Source: an uncultured Clostridia bacterium
Lineage (GTDB): Bacteria; Bacillota; Clostridia; TANB77; CAG-508
DNA length: 64,000 bases
Reading direction: 5' to 3'
Assembly: GCA_947632035.1 (NCBI GenBank)
Contig: CANRNR010000004.1
Coordinates: 1 to 64,000, forward strand
Under the pieces are notes generated by a model that worked only from the letters and a program-made list of their open reading frames with translations, had not been told where the DNA came from and did not search any database. Below are positions 10,907 through 20,558 of the stretch, in pieces. A program made the translations under genes and the position numbers. Each line of letters starts with the position of its first letter. Within the stretch, counting starts at the first letter, position 1.

Positions 10907-11581
10907 ATGTCATTTGTAGTAGCAATAGATGGACCAGCAGGAACAGGAAAAGGAACAATTACAAAACTAATAGCAAAAGAGATGGGGCTTTTGAATATTG
11001 ATACTGGAGCAATGTATAGAGCAATTACTTTAGAATGCTTGCAAAATGGAATTAGTAATATAGATGATAAAGAAAAAATTATAGATATAGCTAAAGAATG
11101 TAAAATTGAAATTGAACATATAGAAGAAGAACAAAAAATAATTTTAAATGGAAAAGATGTAAGTAGGGAGATTAGAAGCAAAGAAGTAACTGAGCTTGTT
11201 TCTCCTATATCTTCAATTCCAGAAGTAAGAGAAATTATGGTTAATCTTCAAAGAAAAATGGCAGAGTCAAAAAATGTAATTATGGAAGGTAGAGATATTA
11301 CAACTGTAGTATTTCCAAATGCAGATGTAAAAATTTATTTAGATGCAGATGTAGAAGAAAGAGCTAAAAGGAGATATAAAGAAAATATAGAAAAAGGAAT
11401 AGCTTCAACTTATGAAGAAGTGTTAGAAGCTATAAAAAATAGAGATGAAAATGACAGAAATAAAAAAGTAGGAGCTTTAAAAATAGCAGATGATGCTATA
11501 GTAATAGATACTACTCATATGAGTATTGAAGAAGTAAAGGAAAATGTAAAAGCAATTATTACAAAAAAGAGAATACAATAA
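10907..11581 (+). CDS. cmk: Cytidylate kinase
   Basis: VAIDGPAGTGKGTITKLIAKEMGLLNIDTGAMYRAITL..VIMEGRDITTVVFPNADVKIYLDADVEERAKRR; RBS ggagg before ATG 10907. Confidence 0.95.
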   Translation: MSFVVAIDGPAGTGKGTITKLIAKEMGLLNIDTGAMYRAITLECLQNGISNIDDKEKIIDIAKECKIEIEHIEEEQKIILNGKDVSREIRSKEVTELVSPISSIPEVREIMVNLQRKMAESKNVIMEGRDITTVVFPNADVKIYLDADVEERAKRRYKENIEKGIASTYEEVLEAIKNRDENDRNKKVGALKIADDAIVIDTTHMSIEEVKENVKAIITKKRIQ

Positions 11582-11686
11582 CCAAAATATAAAATATAAA
11601 AATAAAAACAAAAAAATAAAATTAAAGCTAGAAATTAAAATAAAAAAAGTAAAAATAGAATGTATAAATTTAGTAAAAACAGAAGG

Positions 11687-11717
11687 CAATTTTGTGATAT
11701 AACAAAATTGTTTTTTT
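11687..11717 (+). terminator. Rho-independent terminator
   Basis: CAATTTTGT..ACAAAATTG + TTTTTTT. Confidence 0.75.
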
Positions 11718-11805
11718 GTGTCGATAAATAAGCAAAAAATGTTGAATTTCTATTGATTTTTGAAAATATGTTATATATAATATTAAAGAATATCTTGAAA
11801 TAAAA

Positions 11806-13698
11806 ATGAATTTTAAATTTGGAGTAACTATAATGAAAATTTTTAAATCATGGGCAAAATATACAAAGTTAATATTAGGAATTATAGATATTTGTGTTAT
11901 TATAATTGCATATTGTTTAACACAAGTATTTGTTCACGATAAATATACAATTCTTACAAGTTTACCTATTAAGAGTATAATTAACTCTATAATACTTTCA
12001 GTAGTAATTTATAAAATATTTTTACATTTATTTGATTTATACAGAACAATTACAAGTTTTGAAAGTGTAAAAGAGTATTTTTGTTATGCTTTAGCTTGTA
12101 TGGTTTCATGCAATGTTGTTGCAATGCTAGGAATAATACTAAATTTAGACATTTTATCTACAAAAGAGCATATATTAGCAGGTGTATTTATAGCAATAGG
12201 AATAATATTCTATAGAGTAATAATACGTTATTTTATGACAACGAAAATCACATTAAATAGCCAACAAGAAGAAAAAAAGAAACTACTTATAATAGGTGCA
12301 GGAGAAGCAGGTGCAGCTGTAGTAAAAAGTATAAAAACAAGTCGTACAGATAGATATGATGTTGTAGGAATAATTGATGATAATGTTAAAAAATTAAACT
12401 GCAAGATGAATGGAGTTAAAATAATAGGTGATAGAACTCAAATACAACAAATATGTAAAGAGAGAAAAGTAGATATTATATTTTTCGTTATTTCTAATAT
12501 ATCAGCAAAAGACAAAAAAGAAATCTTATCAATATGCCAAGAAACGGGTGTAAAACTTAGAATTCTTCCAGGCATCCAAGATTTTATTGATGAGAAAAAT
12601 ATCATGCAAAGCTTAAGAGATGTACAAATAGAGGATATTTTAGGACGTGACCCAATTGTATTAGATAATAATAATATAGGTGAGCTTATAAAAAATAATG
12701 TAATTATGATAACTGGTGCAGGTGGATCTATAGGCTCTGAACTATGCAGGCAAATTGCAAAATATGAACCAAAAGAAATGGTTTTAATAGATATTTATGA
12801 AAATAATTTATACGATATTGAATTAGAATTAAAAGCACAATACAAAAATATTAAAATTGATGCAGTTATTGCAAGCATTAGAGATAAAAAGAAGATGGAA
12901 AATACATTTGAGGTATATAAACCATATTTAGTGTTCCATGCAGCAGCACATAAGCATGTACCATTAATGGAATATAGCCCATTAGAAGCCATTAAAAATA
13001 ATGTATTTGGAACATATAATGTGGTAAACTGTGCAGATAAATACAATGTTAAAAGGTTTATATTAATATCAACAGATAAAGCAGTTAATCCAACTAACAT
13101 TATGGGTGCAACCAAAAGACTTTGTGAAATGATTATACAAGCAAAAGATAAAGTAAGTAAAACAGAATATGTAGCAGTACGTTTCGGAAATGTATTAGGA
13201 AGTAATGGTTCAGTAGTTCCACTATTTAAAAAACAGATTGCAAATGGAGGACCAGTTACAGTAACACATAAAGATATAACAAGATTTTTTATGACAATAC
13301 CAGAAGCAGTAGGTTTAATTCTTCAAGCAACTACTTATGCAAAGGGTGGAGAAATTTTCGTACTAGATATGGGTGAACCTGTTAAAATTTATGATTTAGC
13401 AGTAAGCTTAATTAAATTATCAGGCTTACAACCAGATGTAGATATTAAAATTGAAATTACAGGATTAAGACCAGGCGAAAAATTGTATGAAGAAATATTA
13501 ATGTCAGAAGAAGGATTAACTACTACAGAACATCATAAAATATTTATAGCAAAGCCTTCTAATATAGATATGGAAAAAGTAGAAGATAAGCTAGATATTT
13601 TAAAAACATTGATAGAAGATGAAAATACTTCATTAACTCAAATTAAGAGTAATATGAAAAAAGTAGTACCAACTTATCATGAAGAAAAACAGCACTAA
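11806..13698 (+). CDS. Membrane NDP-sugar 4,6-dehydratase (CapD/PglF/FlaA1-like)
   Basis: N-terminal TMs; GAGEAGAAVVKSIK and ITGAGGSIGSELCRQIAKYEPKEMVLIDIYENNLYDIELEL; FHAAAHKHVPLMEYSPLEAIKNNVFGT. Confidence 0.93.
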   Translation: MNFKFGVTIMKIFKSWAKYTKLILGIIDICVIIIAYCLTQVFVHDKYTILTSLPIKSIINSIILSVVIYKIFLHLFDLYRTITSFESVKEYFCYALACMVSCNVVAMLGIILNLDILSTKEHILAGVFIAIGIIFYRVIIRYFMTTKITLNSQQEEKKKLLIIGAGEAGAAVVKSIKTSRTDRYDVVGIIDDNVKKLNCKMNGVKIIGDRTQIQQICKERKVDIIFFVISNISAKDKKEILSICQETGVKLRILPGIQDFIDEKNIMQSLRDVQIEDILGRDPIVLDNNNIGELIKNNVIMITGAGGSIGSELCRQIAKYEPKEMVLIDIYENNLYDIELELKAQYKNIKIDAVIASIRDKKKMENTFEVYKPYLVFHAAAHKHVPLMEYSPLEAIKNNVFGTYNVVNCADKYNVKRFILISTDKAVNPTNIMGATKRLCEMIIQAKDKVSKTEYVAVRFGNVLGSNGSVVPLFKKQIANGGPVTVTHKDITRFFMTIPEAVGLILQATTYAKGGEIFVLDMGEPVKIYDLAVSLIKLSGLQPDVDIKIEITGLRPGEKLYEEILMSEEGLTTTEHHKIFIAKPSNIDMEKVEDKLDILKTLIEDENTSLTQIKSNMKKVVPTYHEEKQH

Positions 13699-13729
13699 TA
13701 TTCAAAAAAGGAAGGAATAAAAAATAATT

Positions 13730-14929
13730 ATGAATATACCATTTTCACCACCAGATGTAGGTCAAGAAGAAATAGAAGAAGTTATAGATGCATTAAAATC
13801 AGGATGGATTACTACAGGACCAAAAACAAAGGAATTTGAAAAAGAAATTGCAAATTTATGTCATACCGAAAAAGCAGTTTGTTTAAATTCTGCTACAGCT
13901 GCATTAGAGCTTACTCTTAGATTATTAGGAATAGGCGAAGGTGATGAAGTAATTACTTCTAGTTATACTTATACTGCATCAGCTAGCCCAATTGCACATG
14001 TAGGAGCTAAAATTGTTTTGGTAGATACAAAAAAAGATTCTATAGAAATGAATTATGATATGCTAGAAGAAGCAATTACTGAAAATACGAAAGCAATTAT
14101 ACCAGTAGATATAGCAGGAATATTGTGTGATTATAATAAAATATTTGAAATAGTAGAAAGAAAGAAAAATTTATTTACTGCAAAAAGCGAAATTCAAAAA
14201 TTATATAATAGGTCAATAGTCATTGCAGATTCAGCTCATGGGTTAGGAGCTAAACGAAATGAAAAAATGTCAGGTGAACTTGCAGATTTTACTACCTTTT
14301 CTTTTCATGCGGTTAAAAATTTAACAACAGCAGAAGGTGGAGCAGTTACATGGAAAAATGTAGCAGGTTTAGACAATGAAGCGGTTTACAAGCAATATCA
14401 ATTATTATCATTACATGGACAAACAAAAGATGCACTAAATAAAAACAAATTAGGTGCATGGGAGTATGATATTGTAGCACCATATTATAAATGTAATATG
14501 ACAGATATACAAGCAGGAATTGGATTAGCTCAAATGAGAAGATATCCTAAACTTTTACAGAGAAGACAAGAAATTATTGCAAAATATAATGAAGCATTTA
14601 AAAACTTACCAGTATTAACATTAAATCATAAAGATAGCAATCATACTTCATCAGGACATTTATACTTAGTAAGAATAAATGGAATAAATGAACAAAAAAG
14701 AAATGAAATTATTATAAGAATGGCAGAAGAAGGAATTGCTTGTAATGTACATTATAAGCCATTACCACTTCTTACAGCATACAAAAACATGGGGTTTGAT
14801 ATAAAGGATTATCCAGTAGCATATAGCTTTTACGAAAATGAAATAACATTACCTTTATACAGCAAACTTACAGATGAAGAAGTAGACTATATTATAGAAA
14901 AATTTACTAAAATAATAGAACAAATATAA
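13730..14929 (+). CDS. DegT/DnrJ/EryC1 family aminotransferase
   Basis: PFSPPDVGQEEIEEVIDALKSGWITTGPKTKEFEKEIA..TFSFHAVKNLTTAEGGAV PLP-lysine motif. Confidence 0.93.
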   Translation: MNIPFSPPDVGQEEIEEVIDALKSGWITTGPKTKEFEKEIANLCHTEKAVCLNSATAALELTLRLLGIGEGDEVITSSYTYTASASPIAHVGAKIVLVDTKKDSIEMNYDMLEEAITENTKAIIPVDIAGILCDYNKIFEIVERKKNLFTAKSEIQKLYNRSIVIADSAHGLGAKRNEKMSGELADFTTFSFHAVKNLTTAEGGAVTWKNVAGLDNEAVYKQYQLLSLHGQTKDALNKNKLGAWEYDIVAPYYKCNMTDIQAGIGLAQMRRYPKLLQRRQEIIAKYNEAFKNLPVLTLNHKDSNHTSSGHLYLVRINGINEQKRNEIIIRMAEEGIACNVHYKPLPLLTAYKNMGFDIKDYPVAYSFYENEITLPLYSKLTDEEVDYIIEKFTKIIEQI

Positions 14930-14986
14930 AATATAATATAAATGAATTTTAAACATAAATAAAAATAGTAAGGAGAGTACAGAGAT

Positions 14987-15685
14987 ATGCTTTTGAAAAA
15001 ATGGGAAGACATACCAGACAATTTAAAAAATTCAGCTGTAAAAGAATATTATGATATTCTCTCACACAAAAAATTACAACTAATATTAAAAAGAATAGTA
15101 GACATTGTTATATCTTTTATTCTATTAGTTATATTATCTCCTATTATGATTATAATTGCTTTATTAATAAAAATAGATTCCAGAGGACCAATATTTTATA
15201 GGCAGGAAAGAATAACAACATATGGACAAAAATTCAAAATATTTAAGTTTAGAACAATGGTACAAGATGCAGATAAGATGGGAAGTTTAGTCACTATTGG
15301 TAAAGATCCAAGAATAACTAAAATTGGAAGCAAAATAAGAAAATACAGAATTGATGAAGTTCCGCAACTTATAAATATTTTAATAGGTCAAATGTCTTTT
15401 GTAGGAACAAGACCAGAGGTTGAAAAATATGTTGAAAAATATAATGATGAAATGAAAGCTACCCTTTTAATGCCAGCAGGTGTAACTTCAAAAGCAAGCA
15501 TTGAATATAGAAATGAAGACGAAATAATTACTACATTTCTTAACGAAGGTGAAAAAACAGATGACATTTATATAAATAGAGTGTTACCTGAAAAAATGAA
15601 ATGGAACTTAGAATATATTAAAGAATTTAATGTATTTAAAGATATAAAAATTATGCTAGATACAGTTATTAATGTAATAAAATAA
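14987..15685 (+). CDS. Initiating sugar-1-phosphate transferase (PglC/WcaJ-type)
   Basis: KRIVDIVISFILLVILSPIM..IDSRGPIFYRQERITTYGQKFKIFKFRTMVQDAD..KIRKYRIDEVPQLINILIGQMSFVGTRPE. Confidence 0.93.
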   Translation: MLLKKWEDIPDNLKNSAVKEYYDILSHKKLQLILKRIVDIVISFILLVILSPIMIIIALLIKIDSRGPIFYRQERITTYGQKFKIFKFRTMVQDADKMGSLVTIGKDPRITKIGSKIRKYRIDEVPQLINILIGQMSFVGTRPEVEKYVEKYNDEMKATLLMPAGVTSKASIEYRNEDEIITTFLNEGEKTDDIYINRVLPEKMKWNLEYIKEFNVFKDIKIMLDTVINVIK

Positions 15686-15744
15686 GTAATAGAAAATGGA
15701 AGATATAATAAAAAATAAACTTAGAAAATAAAAAGGAGTTCTTT

Positions 15745-16743
15745 ATGATTGTTAGTTTTATAATTGTAGCATATAATGCAGAAAAAGTTCTTAAATCTTG
15801 TTTAGATTGTTTGAAAAAGCAAACTTATCCACACAATGAAATAGAAGTAATACTAGTAAATAGTGCTTCTAGTGATAAGACTAAAGAAATAATGAAAGAT
15901 TTTCAAAAAGATAATAATGATTTTCAAAGAGTCCTTGTTCTAGAAAATGAAAAGAAAATATTGCCTTGTGGATGGAATGTGGCACTTAAGGAAGTAAAAG
16001 GAGAAGCAGTAGTTAGAGTAGATGCTCATTCTACTTTTCCAGATAATTTTATAGAAGAAAATGTTAAAGAACTAGAAAATGGAGAAAACATTGTAGGAGG
16101 ACATAGAATTAGCGTTACTGAGGAAGATACTAAATGGCAAAAGACTTTATTGATAGCAGAACAATCTTTATTTGGAAGCGGAATAGCAAAATATAGAAGG
16201 ACAAATGAAAGAGAATATGTAAGCACTTTAGCACATGCCATGTATAGAAAAAAAGTATTTGATGAAGTAGGTTTATATAATGAAAACTTAGCAAGGACAG
16301 AAGATAATGAAATGCATTATAGAATGAAACAAAAGGGATACAAATTTTTATTATCACCTAATATTACTTCCTATCATCATGTAAGGAACACATTAAAAGG
16401 AATGATAAAACAAAAATACAATAATGGAAAATGGATAGGAATTACTATGAGATATTGTCCTAAATGTTTTTCTTTATATCATTTCGTACCATTGCTTTTT
16501 GTTCTAGCACTTTTACTAAGTAGTGTATCAGCAATTTTAGGATTTCCGTTTTTTTTATATATGATACTTGCATTATATGGATTATTTAATATAGTTAATT
16601 TAATTTTGATATTTATTCAAAATGGATTTTCTATACAATATTTATTATTACCATTTATATTTTTAATACTACATTTAAGCTATGGAATTGGAACTATCGT
16701 TGGACTACTAAAAGCAATATTTATTAAAAAAAAGAATTCATAG
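15745..16743 (+). CDS. Glycosyltransferase family 2 with C-terminal TMs
   Basis: VSFIIVAYNAEKVLKSCLDCLKKQTYPHNEIEVILVNSASSDKTKEI. Confidence 0.88.
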   Translation: MIVSFIIVAYNAEKVLKSCLDCLKKQTYPHNEIEVILVNSASSDKTKEIMKDFQKDNNDFQRVLVLENEKKILPCGWNVALKEVKGEAVVRVDAHSTFPDNFIEENVKELENGENIVGGHRISVTEEDTKWQKTLLIAEQSLFGSGIAKYRRTNEREYVSTLAHAMYRKKVFDEVGLYNENLARTEDNEMHYRMKQKGYKFLLSPNITSYHHVRNTLKGMIKQKYNNGKWIGITMRYCPKCFSLYHFVPLLFVLALLLSSVSAILGFPFFLYMILALYGLFNIVNLILIFIQNGFSIQYLLLPFIFLILHLSYGIGTIVGLLKAIFIKKKNS

Positions 16744-16785
16744 ATATATAAATATAGAGAATACTGAAAGGAATAGAAAATAAAC

Positions 16786-18004
16786 ATGGCAAAGAAAAAT
16801 ATATTACATGAACTTAATTATCTAAAATGGAGAGATATTTATCAAATTTTTGTATTTTTAATATCTTTGCCATTTAGTTTAATATATAAAATAATTATAA
16901 AGATAAACAAAAAAGAAATATGGCTAGTTTGTGAAGATAAGAATGAAGCAAGAGATAATGGATATTGCTTTTTTAAATATTTAAATGAAAATCAGAAGCA
17001 GATAACATCATACTATGCAATAAATTATAGATGTAAAGATTATGAAAAAGTAAAGAAAATAGGAAGAACTGTAAAATATGGAAGTTTAAAACATTGGATA
17101 TTGTATTTTAACTGTAAATATAATATAAGCACACAAAAGGCAGGAAAGCCAGGTGCAGCAATATGTTATGTTTTAGAAGTTTATAATATTATTAAAAGTA
17201 AATTTATATTTTTACAGCATGGAATTACAATAAATAAATCAAAATGGTTATTTTATGAAAATACTAAAATGAGATTATTCATTTGTGGAGCTAAGCCAGA
17301 ATATGAGTATGTAAAAAAATATTTTGGGTATCCAGAAGAAAACGTAAAATATTTAGGACTTAGTAGATTTGATGATTATCATGATATACAAGTTGATAAA
17401 AAACAAATTTTATTAATACCTAGCTGGAGAGAATGGATTGCATCAAAAAATGAATATTCTAAAAAATATGAAAATACGTCAGATTTTACAAAAACAGAAT
17501 ACTTTCAAAAGTATCAAGAACTAATTAATAATAAAGAATTAAATGAATTTTTAGAAAGTAATGATTTAACAATTTATTTTTACCCACATAGAAATATGCA
17601 AAAATACATATCATATTTTAATACATCTAGTAACAGAATAAAAATTGTATCAAATAAGAATTCTGAAATTAGAGATTTACTGATAAAATCTGCAGTTATG
17701 ATTACGGACTTTTCAAGTGTCGGAATTGATTTTGCATATATGAAAAAACCGGTAATATATTATCAATTCGATGAAAAAAGATTTAGAGAAGCTCAATATG
17801 GAGAAGGATATTTTGATTACAGAAAAGCAGGACTTCGGTAAAGTTTGCAATTTTTGTGAAGAAGTAGTAACAGAACTTAAAAATTTATATAAAAACGATT
17901 TGAAATTATCAAATGAATTTGAAGAAGCACATAAAAAATTTTTTGAATTATATGATAATAAAAATAGTGAAAGGATATATAATGCAATTATAAATATCAA
18001 ATAA
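16786..18004 (+). CDS. CDP-glycerol glycerophosphotransferase family protein; requires +1 frameshift at CGG (17836-17838)
   Basis: FLQHGITINKSKWLFYENTKMRLFICGAKPEYEYVKKYFGY..VMITDFSSVGIDFAYMKKPVIYYQFDEKRFREAQYGEGYFDY; 0-frame hits TAA right after CGG; +1 frame continues GKVCNFCEEVVTELKNLYKND.. Confidence 0.8.
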
Positions 18005-18051
18005 GATATTCAAGTAGCTAAAATCAAGAAATGTAGAAGGGTAACAATATT

Positions 18052-19176
18052 ATGCCTAATAATAATAAAGAAAATGGTATATTAGAATATGATAAAAGTG
18101 AAAATAAAGTATCAGTAATAATTCCTATATATAATGCAGAAAAATATTTAAGTAAATGTATAGAAAGTGTTCTTTCTCAGACATATGAAAATATAGAATT
18201 AATACTAGTAGATGATGGTTCTAAAGATACATCATTAGAAATTATGAAATCATATGAAAAAAAAGATAATAGAGTAAAAATCTTAACGAGAGAAAACAAA
18301 GGACAACTTCAAACAAGAGAAGATGGACTAGAATTATCAACAGGAGAATATGTTACATTTATAGATGCAGATGACTGGATAGATTCAAATATGATAAAAA
18401 CTATGATAGAAATTCAAGAAGATTATAATGCAGATATAGTTAGATGTAGTTATATAGATGAACATGTAGAGGAAAATCGTCATGTAGCAAATAAGCCACC
18501 ATTTGATAAAGTTCAATATATAAGTAGAGATAATTTTAAAGAATTATTATATCCAATATTTATAAATACTCATCAAATCAATAGTATATGGGGACAATTA
18601 ATAAGAAAAGATTTGATAGAAAAATTTGATTTGGATAAAAAAATTAGAATAGCAGAAGATTTAATGTTTAATTTAAAATTATATCAAAACATAAATAATA
18701 TTGCTTTTATACCAAATAATTTTTATCATTATAGAGCTAATATAGAAAGTATTACAAATAGAAAAGATGTAAATTCAATAAAATCAAAACTTCAAAATGT
18801 AATAAAGGTATATTCTGAATATTATGAATACATAAAAAAATGGAATATAGAAAGCGAAGAAAATAAGAATAACGTAACATTAAGGATTTTAAAAGAAACA
18901 GAGAAATGTATAAATGAATTATATACTTTTAAAACATCCAAAAAAGAAAAGCTAGAAGTTTTTAATTATGCAGTAGAGTTATTAGCAGAAAATAAAGTTC
19001 AAGTAACTGATAACACATTAAAAAGATATGAAGACAAATTATTAATAAAACAATATTATAATTTATTTAATATAGTTAAATACTTAAAATTTAAAATACC
19101 ATATAACGTAAAAAAGCTAATTAAAAATGTATTAATTATCTTTAATAATAAAAATTTAGATAATAGAAAAATATGA
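18052..19176 (+). CDS. Glycosyltransferase family 2
   Basis: VSVIIPIYNAEKYLSKCIESVLSQTYENIELILVDDGSKDTSLEIM. Confidence 0.92.
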   Translation: MPNNNKENGILEYDKSENKVSVIIPIYNAEKYLSKCIESVLSQTYENIELILVDDGSKDTSLEIMKSYEKKDNRVKILTRENKGQLQTREDGLELSTGEYVTFIDADDWIDSNMIKTMIEIQEDYNADIVRCSYIDEHVEENRHVANKPPFDKVQYISRDNFKELLYPIFINTHQINSIWGQLIRKDLIEKFDLDKKIRIAEDLMFNLKLYQNINNIAFIPNNFYHYRANIESITNRKDVNSIKSKLQNVIKVYSEYYEYIKKWNIESEENKNNVTLRILKETEKCINELYTFKTSKKEKLEVFNYAVELLAENKVQVTDNTLKRYEDKLLIKQYYNLFNIVKYLKFKIPYNVKKLIKNVLIIFNNKNLDNRKI

Positions 19177-19186
19177 AGGGTTTCAA

Positions 19187-20518
19187 ATGGAAAAAATCAA
19201 AAAATTAAAGAATGAATATTTAAAATTAGTAAAAGATTGGAATTTTATAGTAATTTTATCAATAACAGTTTTACTATTTGGATATAATGATTATATAAAT
19301 ATTTTATTATTAGCAGTAATGATAGTAGTTATAAGTAAATTAAATGTAGAAAAATTATTATTATCGTACATATATCTGTACTTTTTCGAAGAAGTTCTGT
19401 GCTTGAACAATCTGTATGGGCTTACAATAATTATTATATATCCAATAATAGCAATAAAACTCATTTATAATATTATTAAAAATAAATACAACATATATGA
19501 TAAAGAAACAATTATATTTATATTTTTCGCATTTATTACGGCTATTTCCTTAATAACCAATACTATATCAAAAGCAACACTCATAATAGACATGAATGTA
19601 ACAATATTACTAATGTTTAGTACAATTATAAGAAATAGTTATAGTAAAGATGAAATACGAAAACTATTAGAAAAAATATTTTTAGTAATTATATTTGCTA
19701 CAATTAATTCAATTCTATATGGACTTATACATAATGGTTTTATGTATGAAGAAAGAGATCAAAAAATAACAATAAGATTTACAGGAACTTATGAACCCAA
19801 CTATACAGCAGTATATTTAAATATAGCAATTGTCTCGATAATATATTTGTGGAATAAATTTAAACCTAAAATATCTGCTCTAATACTTGCGATATTTATA
19901 ATAGCACTAATATTTACTAAGAGTACTACTGGTCTAATTTGCTTTATTATTATACTTATGTTGTTAGCGTTAAAAAATCTTACTTACATAAAACAAAAAG
20001 CTAAAGAAATATTAAAAGGAAAGAATAAAAAAGTTATAATTTCTATTTTTATAATAGCATTGTTAATACTAATGATAATTGAAATGCATTATAGAATATT
20101 TACTGATAAACTACTAATTGTATTTAATAAAATAAGGTCAGGAGATTTAAATGCAGCTACATCAGGCAGATTATTAATAGCACAATCTTTTATAGAGGAT
20201 ATGGAAAAAGAAGGTATAGTTAATAAAATTTTTGGTAATGGACCACAATCACTAAAGGTATATAGTAACTATTTTCACGAATTTAAATATGCACATAATA
20301 TATATGTAGATTTAATTTATTCTTTTGGAATTATTGGCAGTATAATAGTGATTACTTATATTTTTATAAAAACTAAGAAAAGTGTATTTTTAGGAATGGA
20401 GATTACTGATAAAAAGTATAAAGATTTATTACTATTTTCTAAGCTTGTGTTACTAATATCAGGTTTAACATTATCATTACATTGCGAAATTATATTTTTA
20501 GTATTTTATTTACTTTAG
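19187..20518 (+). CDS. O-antigen ligase/polymerase-like membrane protein (Wzy-like)
   Basis: Multi-TM; TSGRLLIAQSFIEDMEKEGIVNKIFGNGPQS..YAHNIYVDLIYSFGIIG. Confidence 0.75.
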   Translation: MEKIKKLKNEYLKLVKDWNFIVILSITVLLFGYNDYINILLLAVMIVVISKLNVEKLLLSYIYLYFFEEVLCLNNLYGLTIIIIYPIIAIKLIYNIIKNKYNIYDKETIIFIFFAFITAISLITNTISKATLIIDMNVTILLMFSTIIRNSYSKDEIRKLLEKIFLVIIFATINSILYGLIHNGFMYEERDQKITIRFTGTYEPNYTAVYLNIAIVSIIYLWNKFKPKISALILAIFIIALIFTKSTTGLICFIIILMLLALKNLTYIKQKAKEILKGKNKKVIISIFIIALLILMIIEMHYRIFTDKLLIVFNKIRSGDLNAATSGRLLIAQSFIEDMEKEGIVNKIFGNGPQSLKVYSNYFHEFKYAHNIYVDLIYSFGIIGSIIVITYIFIKTKKSVFLGMEITDKKYKDLLLFSKLVLLISGLTLSLHCEIIFLVFYLL

Positions 20519-20558
20519 CTAAAAAGTAAAGCTTATAAAAATTTAGGAGGAAGAAAAA

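Noticed and set aside
17771-18004. ORF 17771..18004 as an independent 77-aa gene
   Set aside because: No RBS; it overlaps the upstream gene and is its +1-frame C-terminal continuation.
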